Origin: Arthrobacter sp. PAMC25284
Lineage (GTDB): Bacteria > Actinomycetota > Actinomycetes > Actinomycetales > Micrococcaceae
Reading direction: 5' to 3'
Assembly: GCF_019443425.1 (NCBI RefSeq)
Contig: NZ_CP080382.1
Location: 1,302,001-1,366,000, forward strand
Length of the DNA: 64,000 bases
Shown: piece by piece, positions 57,814 to 64,000 of the stretch
Position numbering within the stretch: position 1 is the stretch's first letter
Layout: each line of letters opens with the position of its first letter
Notes under the pieces: model-generated
What the model saw: only the letters and a program-made list of their open reading frames with translations
What the model was told of the DNA's origin: nothing
Databases searched by the model: none
Position numbers and translations under genes: made by a program

Positions 57814-57838
57814 TGAATGTCCACCATTTGGACATTCA
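57814..57838. promoter_or_regulatory. 10-bp perfect inverted repeat, probable operator of the MHS transporter
   Basis: TGAATGTCCA (57814-57823) and TGGACATTCA (57829-57838) with 5-base spacer CCATT. It lies 118 bases upstream of the transporter start and 165 bases upstream of narK, in a 306-base gap with no other gene. Confidence 0.75.
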
Positions 57839-58002
57839 CGCATTGTCTCACGTGATGGACCTCACAGTTGACCTCACCGAACCCTCACGCCTCCGGATAG
57901 GCGCCGATAGGGAAACGTCACAGCCCGTTAACAAAGCGCGAGGGTTCCGGAAACGCAAGATCCCTACCGTGGAAGGACCACACCCCAAAGGAGGTCTCCC
58001 CC

Positions 58003-59403
58003 GTGACTGCCGAAAGCACCGCACCCGTCCGCGACACCCGCGCCGCCGACACCCTTACCCTTGAGCACCGGCCCGGCCGCTGGATCGCCAACTGGGATGC
58101 CGAGAACAAAGACCAGTGGGAGTCGGTGGGCCGTCCCATCGCCCGCCGGAACCTGAACTGGTCGATCTTCGCCGAGTTCCTGGGCTTCGTCGTCTGGCAG
58201 CTGTGGTCCATCGTGGTTGTCCAGCTGCCTGCAGCGGGCTTCACGTTCACCACCTCCGAAATCTTCTGGCTGATTTCCATGCCAAGCCTGGTCGGAGCCA
58301 CCCTCCGGATCCCCTACACCTTTATGGTCCCCCGCTTCGGCGGCCGCAACTGGACCATCGTCTCGGCCCTGCTGCTGCTCATTCCCGCCATCGGACTGGC
58401 CCTGTGCGTCTCCAACCCGGCCACCCCGTTCGGTGTGATGCTGCTGGTCGCGGCCCTCGCAGGCTTTGGCGGCGGCAACTTCGCCAGCTCGATGGCCAAC
58501 ATCACCTTCTTCTACCCGGCCCGGGAAAAGGGCTGGGCGCTGGGCCTGAACGCAGCGGGCGGAAACCTCGGTGCCGCCGTCGCGCAGCTCGCCGTTCCGA
58601 TCGCCATCACGCTCCTGGCTGCCGGCACCGTGAACCTGCCCGCCGCCGGGCTTATCTGGGTGCCGCTGATCCTGCTGGCGGCATTCGGTGCCTACAAGTA
58701 CATGGACAACCTCACCAGCGCCAAGGGCGATGTGGCCGGTTCGCTCGCCGCCCTGAAAGAACCGCACCTGTGGATCATGGCGCTGCTGTACATCGGCACC
58801 TTCGGCTCGTTCATCGGCTTCGCCGGGGTCTTCCCCAAGCTCATCAAGGACTACTTTCCGGAGTTCTCCTCGATCGGCGTCGGCACTGTGGCACTCTCGC
58901 TGGCCTTCCTCGGCCCGCTGGTCGGTTCCCTGGCCCGCCCCTACGGCGGACGCCTGGCGGACCGCCGGGGCGGCGCCCGGATGACGGTGGCAGCCTTCGC
59001 CGCCATGGCCGTCATCACGCTGACGATGGTCTGGACCCTGCCGCTGAAGAACTTCTGGCTCTTCCTGTTCCTGTTCATGCTCCTCTTCACCGCCAGCGGC
59101 TTCGGAAACGGCGCCACCTACCGGATGATTCCGGTCATCTTCGCCACCTCCAGCCGCGCCGCACGCTCCGGAGCCAGCACGGTGGCCACCCAGCGCCTCG
59201 CCTCCTCGGCACTCGGCCTCATCTCCGCCATCGGCGCCTACGGCGGCTTCGTCATCCCGCAGGTGCTAAACGCCTCCAACAGCGCCAGCGGCTCCTACAC
59301 CCCGGCCTTCTACGGCTTCGTCGGCGCCTACGTGCTGATGCTGGTCGTCTGCTGGGCCTGCTACATCCGCAACGCCAACCGCAACGGAAACGGACACGTC
59401 TAA
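58003..59403 (+). CDS. narK: nitrate/nitrite transporter, NarK/NNP family
   Basis: A 466-residue, twelve-helix MFS member. The nitrate-porter marks are NWSIFAEFLGFVVWQLWSIVVVQL in helix 1, the first signature FGGGNFASSMANITFFYPAREKGWALGLNAAGGNLGAA (in blocks), and the second near FGNGATYRMIPVIF. It imports nitrate or exports nitrite for the enzymes encoded next. GTG 58003 has AAAGGAGG 9-10 bases upstream, an unusually strong ribosome site. It is first in the operon; the nitrate reductase gene begins 1 base after its stop. Confidence 0.93.
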   Translation: MTAESTAPVRDTRAADTLTLEHRPGRWIANWDAENKDQWESVGRPIARRNLNWSIFAEFLGFVVWQLWSIVVVQLPAAGFTFTTSEIFWLISMPSLVGATLRIPYTFMVPRFGGRNWTIVSALLLLIPAIGLALCVSNPATPFGVMLLVAALAGFGGGNFASSMANITFFYPAREKGWALGLNAAGGNLGAAVAQLAVPIAITLLAAGTVNLPAAGLIWVPLILLAAFGAYKYMDNLTSAKGDVAGSLAALKEPHLWIMALLYIGTFGSFIGFAGVFPKLIKDYFPEFSSIGVGTVALSLAFLGPLVGSLARPYGGRLADRRGGARMTVAAFAAMAVITLTMVWTLPLKNFWLFLFLFMLLFTASGFGNGATYRMIPVIFATSSRAARSGASTVATQRLASSALGLISAIGAYGGFVIPQVLNASNSASGSYTPAFYGFVGAYVLMLVVCWACYIRNANRNGNGHV

Positions 59404-59404
59404 C

Positions 59405-61660
59405 ATGAGCCCCAGCGCCGCCACGCACTGCCCTTACTGCGCCCTGCAGTGCGCCATGACGCTGACCTCCCCGAAGGCTCTGACCCCGGCTGAAACGCCG
59501 GGGTCAGAGCCCGTGGTGGCCGCACCGGCAATACAGGTGCCCGCTGCGGACACGCTGACGCCGGCGGCCCCGCTGCTGGACGTCAGCGGGCGGGACTTCC
59601 CCACCAACCGCGGCGGCCTGTGCCGCAAGGGCTGGACGTCGGCGTCGCTGTTGAACCACCCGGGCCGCGTCATCGAACCTCTGCTCAAGGGCCCGGACGG
59701 CGTCCACCGGCCCATCAGCTGGGACGACGCCCTGGCGTTTGTCACCTCCGCCGTAAAGCAGACCCGTGCCCTGCACGGGGCGGACGCCGTCGGCGTATTC
59801 GGCGGCGGCGGACTGACCAATGAGAAGGCCTACCAGCTGGGCAAATTCGCCCGGCTGGCCCTGGGCACCTCACGGATCGACTACAACGGACGCTTCTGCA
59901 TGTCCTCCGCGGCCGCGGCCGGCATGCGCGCCTTCGGCCTGGACCGCGGACTGCCGTTCCCGTTGGCGGACCTCGACGCCGCCAGCACCATCCTGATGCT
60001 CGGCTCAAACGTCGCCGAGACCATGCCGCCCTTCGTTCAGCACCTCCAGGGCGCCCGCGACGCCGGCGGACTGATTGTGGTGGATCCCCGCCGCTCCGCC
60101 ACCGCGGCCTTCACGTCCGACGGCGGCGGCCTGCACTTGCAGCCGCTGCCGGGCACCGACCTCGCGCTCCTTCTCGGCCTCTCCCACGTGGTGATCCACG
60201 AAGGCCTGGCCGACGCGGGGTACATTGCGGCCCGCACTACCGGCTACGACTCCCTGGCCCGCAGCGTCGCCTCCTACTGGCCCGAACGGGTCCAGTCCCT
60301 CACCGGCGTTCCCGCCGGGCTGATCCGGGACACCGCCCGGCGGCTGGCAGACGGCGCCACCAAGGGCGGCAGCTACATCCTCACCGGCCGCGGCGTGGAA
60401 CAGCACGTGGACGGCACGGACACCGCCACCGCCGCCATTAACCTGAGCCTGCTGCTGGGTCTGCCGGGCTCGGCGCGCAGCGGCTACGGCACCCTCACCG
60501 GCCAGGGCAACGGCCAGGGCGGCCGCGAACACGGCCAGAAGGCCGACCAGCTCCCCGGCTACCGCAAGATCACCGATCCCGCGGCCCGCGCCCACATGGC
60601 CAAGGTCTGGGATGTTCCCGAATCCCTCATCCCCGGCCCCGGTGTCCCCGCCGTCGAGCTCCTGAAGTCCCTGGGACAGCCCGACGGCGTCCGCTGCCTT
60701 TTCGTGCACGGCGCCAACGTGGCGGTCTCCGCCCCGGACGCCAACGCCGTCATTGCAGGCCTGCGCAGCCTGGACTTCCTCGTGGTGTGCGATTTCTTCC
60801 TGTCCGAGACCGCCGTCGAAGCAGACCTGATCCTGCCGGTAACGCAGTGGGCCGAAGAGGAAGGCACACTGACCAACCTCGAAGGACGGGTGCTCCGCCG
60901 CCGCCACGCCCTCGCTCCCCCGCCCGGGGTCCGCAGCGAGCTGTGGATCATGGCCCGGCTGGCCGAGGCCCTGGATGCCCCGTCGACCTTCAGCGCGGAC
61001 CCGGAAACCGTCTTCGAGGAATTGCGCCTTGCCTCGGCCGGCGGCCTGGCCGACTACTCCGGGATCGACTACGCCATGCTGGACCGCGGCGACGCTGCCT
61101 ACTGGCCCTACCCCGCCGGCAGCGAAGGCACGCCCCGGCTGTTCCTCGACTCGTTCGCCCACGCGGACGGCCGCGCGGTGTTCACCGCCGTGACGCCCCG
61201 GCGTCGGGCTTCTCCCTCTTCTCCGGCGGCAGAACCGGCCCGCAGGAACCGCGGCGGCAAACCGATGACGCTCATCACCGGCCGGCTCCTGGAGCACTAC
61301 CAGTCCGGGGCGCAGACCCGCCGGGTGGCCGCCCTCGCCGAGGCCCAGCCGGAAGCCCGGCTGCAGCTCCATCCCGCAACGGCCGCCGCCCAGGGCATCG
61401 CCGACGGCGATCTCGTCTTGATCTCGAACGCGCGCGGCGAGGTTGCCTGCCGGGCCGCCCTGAGCACGGACATCCGCCCGGAGACAGTGTTCTTGCCCTT
61501 CCACTTCCCCGAGCTGGAGAGCGCCAACCGTCTCACCGAAGCGGCCACGGACCCCATCTCCGGGATGCCCGAGTTCAAATTCAGCACAGTGTGGATCCGC
61601 CCGGCCGCGGCCGTACGTGTCACTGGTTTTCCCGTCCTTCAAGCAGAGGAGTCCTCATGA
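59405..61660 (+). CDS. nasA: molybdopterin nitrate reductase, assimilatory type
   Basis: Reduces nitrate to nitrite using a bis-MGD molybdenum centre. It has 751 residues. The N-terminal 4Fe-4S cluster is bound by C9, C12, C16 and C73 (HCPYCALQC and GGLCRKG). The Mo ligand Cys is in [15 protein letters not shown]. Further marks are [37 protein letters not shown], and [16 protein letters not shown]. The C-terminal dinucleotide domain begins at [16 protein letters not shown]. No BFD or signal peptide, so it is cytoplasmic. The insert between C16 and C73 is longer than usual. It sits between narK and the flavoprotein, whose start overlaps its stop. Confidence 0.93.
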   Translation: MSPSAATHCPYCALQCAMTLTSPKALTPAETPGSEPVVAAPAIQVPAADTLTPAAPLLDVSGRDFPTNRGGLCRKGWTSASLLNHPGRVIEPLLKGPDGVHRPISWDDALAFVTSAVKQTRALHGADAVGVFGGGGLTNEKAYQLGKFARLALGTSRIDYNGRFCMSSAAAAGMRAFGLDRGLPFPLADLDAASTILMLGSNVAETMPPFVQHLQGARDAGGLIVVDPRRSATAAFTSDGGGLHLQPLPGTDLALLLGLSHVVIHEGLADAGYIAARTTGYDSLARSVASYWPERVQSLTGVPAGLIRDTARRLADGATKGGSYILTGRGVEQHVDGTDTATAAINLSLLLGLPGSARSGYGTLTGQGNGQGGREHGQKADQLPGYRKITDPAARAHMAKVWDVPESLIPGPGVPAVELLKSLGQPDGVRCLFVHGANVAVSAPDANAVIAGLRSLDFLVVCDFFLSETAVEADLILPVTQWAEEEGTLTNLEGRVLRRRHALAPPPGVRSELWIMARLAEALDAPSTFSADPETVFEELRLASAGGLADYSGIDYAMLDRGDAAYWPYPAGSEGTPRLFLDSFAHADGRAVFTAVTPRRRASPSSPAAEPARRNRGGKPMTLITGRLLEHYQSGAQTRRVAALAEAQPEARLQLHPATAAAQGIADGDLVLISNARGEVACRAALSTDIRPETVFLPFHFPELESANRLTEAATDPISGMPEFKFSTVWIRPAAAVRVTGFPVLQAEESS

Positions 61661-63258
61661 GCGAGCGGATTGTGGTGGTGGGTTTCGGACCCGTCGCCGC
61701 GAGGCTGATTGACGAACTGCTGCCGGCCGTACGCAAGGGCCTGGCCCGGCTGACGGTCATCGGAGAGGAGCCCGAGGCGGCCTACAACCGTGTCCTCGTG
61801 GCCGACCTCGGCGTCGGCCGCACCACGGAGGAGGCGCTGGCACTGGCGGACGCTGCCGCGCTGATCGCCGACGGCGTCGACGTCCGGCTGGGAGTACGCG
61901 TCCGCCGCGTGGACCGCGCCCGCCAGCGGCTCATCCTCACCGACGGCACCTCCCCCGGCTACGACCGGCTGGTCTTCGCCACCGGCTCCCGCCCGGTGAT
62001 CCCCAACCTGACAGGCCTGAACCCGGATCCGGCGGCCCCGGTGCTGCCCCCGGGCGTGACCGCCCTGCGGGATCTGCGCGATGCCGCGGTGCTGCGGAGC
62101 GCTGTCGCCGGCGGCAAGCGCGTGGTGGTCCTCGGCGGCGGCGTGCTGGGCCTGGAGACGGCGTTGGCCGCGGCCGAGGAAGGCGCCACGGTGACTGTGG
62201 TGCACAACGGACCGCACCCGCTGGGCCGGAACATCGACCGCGGCGGCGGGGCCGTGCTGGCCACGAGCCTGCGCAACTGTGGTGTGCGGATGGCCGGGAA
62301 CGCCCGGTCCACCGGCCTCGAACACAACGCCCCCGACGGCGGCTTCTCAGCGCTGCTCCTGGACGATGGGTCCGCGATCGACGGCGACCTGCTGGTGCTC
62401 TCCTGCGGTGTCCGCCCGCGGACGGAACTCGCCGAGGGCTGCGGACTCTCCACCGGTACCGGCATCCTGGTGGACCATAAGCTCCGGGCACACCATGAGC
62501 CGCACATCTTCGCGATCGGCGACTGCGCCGAGGTCCGCTGCCCCGATCCGGAATGCGCCGAGTGCCGCACCGCGCGCGGACCGTCCGGGCTGGTGGGTCC
62601 GGGGTGGCGGCAGGCCGAATGGCTGGCCGAGTATTTGATGCTGCTGGCTGCGGAGTCTAAAGCTGATGCCGGGCCGTCGTCGGACGCTGCGGCGGATGCT
62701 GCTGCGGGTGCCGACGCGCTGCCGCCGCTGGCACCGGAACAGCCGGGCGTTATAGTCCTCAAGGCCCGCGGCATGAACATGGCCGTGGCCGGGGACAACG
62801 GCGCGGAGCCGTGGGATGAAGAGGCGCTCGCCACCGGGGCGGTCAATGGACGGGCCCGGCTGCAGGTGGCCCAGTGGGCCGATCCGGAGCATGGCCGTTA
62901 CGTCAAGATGATCACCCGCGCCGGAGTCCTGGAGGGGCTTGTGGCGGTGGGGATGCCCCGCACCGCGGCCGAACTCGTGCAGCTCTTCGAACGCGGCGCC
63001 GAACTCCCGGCGGACCGTTCGCTCCTGCTGCGCCTCGACGGCCCGGACCAGGTGGCAGCCGCCGGCGCGGCCGACCCGGCACGGACCGTGTGCCGGTGCG
63101 CCGGCGTCAGCGGCACCGCGATTGCCTCTGCTGCAGCTGACGGGTGCGGCACCGTGTCCGAGGTCTCGGGCGCCACCCGCGCAGGCACGGGCTGCGGCGG
63201 CTGCCACGAGGACATTAGGGGGATCATCGAGGCCCACTTTCAAGGGGCCGTCGCTTAA
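61657..63258 (+). CDS. NirB-like FAD/NAD-dependent oxidoreductase with [2Fe-2S] domain
   Basis: A 533-residue electron carrier. FAD domain [20 protein letters not shown] domain [24 protein letters not shown], then [13 protein letters not shown] followed by a tight cluster CPDPECAEC, a Pro/Ala linker and a C-terminal BFD-like [2Fe-2S] domain with VCRCAGVSG and [11 protein letters not shown]. This is the first half of NirB without the siroheme/sulfite-reductase-like part, so it likely passes NADH electrons to the nitrate reductase next to it. ATG 61657 overlaps the reductase stop (ATGA). Siroheme nitrite reductase is not in the window. Confidence 0.88.
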   Translation: MSERIVVVGFGPVAARLIDELLPAVRKGLARLTVIGEEPEAAYNRVLVADLGVGRTTEEALALADAAALIADGVDVRLGVRVRRVDRARQRLILTDGTSPGYDRLVFATGSRPVIPNLTGLNPDPAAPVLPPGVTALRDLRDAAVLRSAVAGGKRVVVLGGGVLGLETALAAAEEGATVTVVHNGPHPLGRNIDRGGGAVLATSLRNCGVRMAGNARSTGLEHNAPDGGFSALLLDDGSAIDGDLLVLSCGVRPRTELAEGCGLSTGTGILVDHKLRAHHEPHIFAIGDCAEVRCPDPECAECRTARGPSGLVGPGWRQAEWLAEYLMLLAAESKADAGPSSDAAADAAAGADALPPLAPEQPGVIVLKARGMNMAVAGDNGAEPWDEEALATGAVNGRARLQVAQWADPEHGRYVKMITRAGVLEGLVAVGMPRTAAELVQLFERGAELPADRSLLLRLDGPDQVAAAGAADPARTVCRCAGVSGTAIASAAADGCGTVSEVSGATRAGTGCGGCHEDIRGIIEAHFQGAVA

Positions 63259-63268
63259 CGGGTGAAGT

Positions 63269-63300
63269 GCGCTCAACGCGGGAAGGTCCGAGTTGAGCGC
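63269..63300 (+). terminator. probable terminator of the nitrate operon
   Basis: GCGCTCAAC (63269-63277) and GTTGAGCGC (63292-63300) pair with a 14-base loop, 11 bases after the stop. No U tract. Confidence 0.6.
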
Positions 63301-63344
63301 GATTAGCATGTCCAGGCTTTCTGTTTGCCGGAACCTCCCCTGCG

Positions 63345-63590
63345 ACTAAGTGGCCCGGCCGCACGCGTAACGCCAGACCAGCCGTTGCAGTGATAAGGCT
63401 TTCCCGCCAAAATTCGGTTGCCGGCGCTGCAGTCCCACCACGTTGCGGGCCTGGAAATGTGGTCGGAAGATCTCCTCCACGGTGAAGGCTCGCCCGCGGG
63501 TGCCGTCTCGCGACGCGAGGCAGTTCAGTATGGTGATCGTCCCTGCGACAGGGTCGGCACCGCTCAGGGCTCGCTGATTAGGGTGATTGC
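63345..63590 (-). pseudogene. possible coding remnant without a start codon
   Basis: A minus-strand frame ending at TAG 63345-63347 reads GADPVAGTITILNCLASRDGTRGRAFTVEEIFRPH and further LQRRQPNFGG, with protein-like character but no plausible start before an upstream stop. Family not recognised. It could be a decayed gene, or chance. The rest of the 454-base gap (63259-63712) holds only the two hairpins listed. Confidence 0.25.
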
Positions 63591-63600
63591 CCGCAGCGCG

Positions 63601-63640
63601 GGAAGCCCCCGTCCGTCAGGATGCCTGACGGGGGTTCCCG
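63601..63640. terminator. hairpin with terminator character
   Basis: GGAAGCCCCCGTC pairs with GACGGGGGTTCC, with inner CGTCAGG/CCTGACG, followed by CGTTCTTAT. It is upstream of the lipoprotein gene, not directly after a known gene. Confidence 0.6.
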
Positions 63641-63712
63641 TTCTTATAGTGCTGTGTGCTTTCTAAAGCATCGACACAGCCTCATCACAGCATCGATGGC
63701 TACCTTGAATCC

Positions 63713-64000
63713 ATGATTTCATCTCCTCCCCATGCACTTCGTCGCCCGTCCGCGGTTGCCGGCCTGCTTTCAGTCGTTGCCCTCTTCGCCTCTTCATGCT
63801 CCTCGCCCGGTACGACCACGGACGCCACGACAACCGAGGCCTCCGCGACCGCCACGCAATCCGCCGCGGCATCAACCGGCGTTGACCTGACGCTGTTCAA
63901 GGCCGGTGCAGTTGTTGGCGATCCGTCCACGGTGGACTGCACGCTGAGTGGAGGCGCCGAGACAACCTGCTACGAGATCACGATCTCCGGCTATCCCACG
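63713..64000 (+). CDS. lipoprotein with YHYH-type domain, 5' part (runs off the window)
   Basis: The first 96 residues are visible. A lipoprotein signal is clear: RRPSAVAGLLSVVALFASSC, with the lipobox ASSC, then a Ser/Thr/Ala linker. The mature part begins GVDLTLFKAGAVVGDPSTVDCTLSGGAETTCYEITISGYPT (in blocks VDCTLSGGAETTC and YEITISGYP), the start of a YHYH domain, an extracytoplasmic module of unknown function. ATG 63713 fits the signal peptide well. C-terminal part is outside the window. Confidence 0.8.
   Translation, partial: MISSPPHALRRPSAVAGLLSVVALFASSCSSPGTTTDATTTEASATATQSAAASTGVDLTLFKAGAVVGDPSTVDCTLSGGAETTCYEITISGYPT

Noticed and set aside
60787..61656. Plus-strand extension upstream of the NirB-like protein
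   Set aside because: Out-of-frame shadow of the nitrate reductase; real start is the ATGA overlap at 61657.
63418..63666. Plus-strand frame of 82 codons before the lipoprotein
   Set aside because: Contains the hairpin at 63601-63640 and has no coding character.

Overview
The window is high-GC actinobacterial DNA. Gene content and protein style point to the Micrococcaceae, most likely Arthrobacter, Pseudarthrobacter or a close relative. Supporting features are a SAM-IV class riboswitch in front of both metX and metY, a GatCAB amidotransferase, an acyl-CoA carboxylase epsilon subunit, an Rv1264-type class III cyclase, an alpha2 glycyl-tRNA synthetase, and many GTG/TTG starts behind GGAG-type Shine-Dalgarno sites. 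The genus is an inference. No rRNA, tRNA, CRISPR array, phage block or intact insertion sequence was seen. It reads as an ordinary chromosomal core and metabolic region.

Layout. 1-5.2 kb: 5' part of dusB, a bicovalent-flavin oxidoreductase, then an alpha/beta hydrolase, a DUF1295 membrane protein and a PlsC-type acyltransferase. 5.3-11.5 kb: glyS with a GNAT gene, a DUF606 transporter, an S4 protein, an esterase, an SGNH hydrolase and a SHOCT membrane protein. 11.5-16.4 kb: mmsA-mmsB (valine/3-hydroxyisobutyrate catabolism), a divergent LysR regulator and an MHS-type transporter. 16.6-19.6 kb: metX and metY, each with its own riboswitch. 19.7-23.2 kb: VOC protein, CPBP protease, histidine phosphatase. 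21.9-27.8 kb: an operon-like row tdh, kbl, DAO-family oxidase, hutI with a divergent LysR gene. 27.8-31.2 kb: gatC-gatA-gatB. 31.4-40 kb: RidA, a helical hypothetical protein, GNAT, inositol-phosphatase-like protein, ligA, PP2C phosphatase, adenylate cyclase, PH-domain membrane protein and birA. 40-43 kb: SDR, acyl-CoA carboxylase beta and epsilon. 43-51 kb: DUF885 peptidase, DAACS symporter, a secreted protein, UPF0145, TetR plus MMPL exporter. 51-57.7 kb: GNAT, maf, the biotin-bearing acyl-CoA carboxylase alpha subunit, a class I amidotransferase and a second MHS transporter. 58-63.3 kb: a tight nitrate assimilation operon (narK, molybdopterin nitrate reductase, NirB-like flavoprotein). 63.7 kb to the end: start of a YHYH-type lipoprotein.

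How genes work together. Carboxylase alpha (53.5 kb), beta/epsilon (41.2 kb) and BirA (39.1 kb) make and biotinylate one enzyme. The two carboxylase loci share a TTGTAG-N5-CTACA inverted repeat upstream, suggesting one regulator. MmsA, MmsB, the LysR protein and the neighbouring transporter share a TGTGCAT-type operator and probably form one regulon. MetX and MetY supply methionine under SAM control. Tdh and Kbl convert threonine to glycine.

The most striking anomaly is technical or epigenetic. Six genes (the MHS transporter, the CPBP protease, tdh, gatB, gatA and a small hypothetical gene) are broken by frameshifts, and every break lies in a G/C run centred on GGCC. Two hit the essential gatA and gatB. 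Systematic sequence error at that motif is much more likely than six real pseudogenes. I did not find a convincing novel defence or mobile system.
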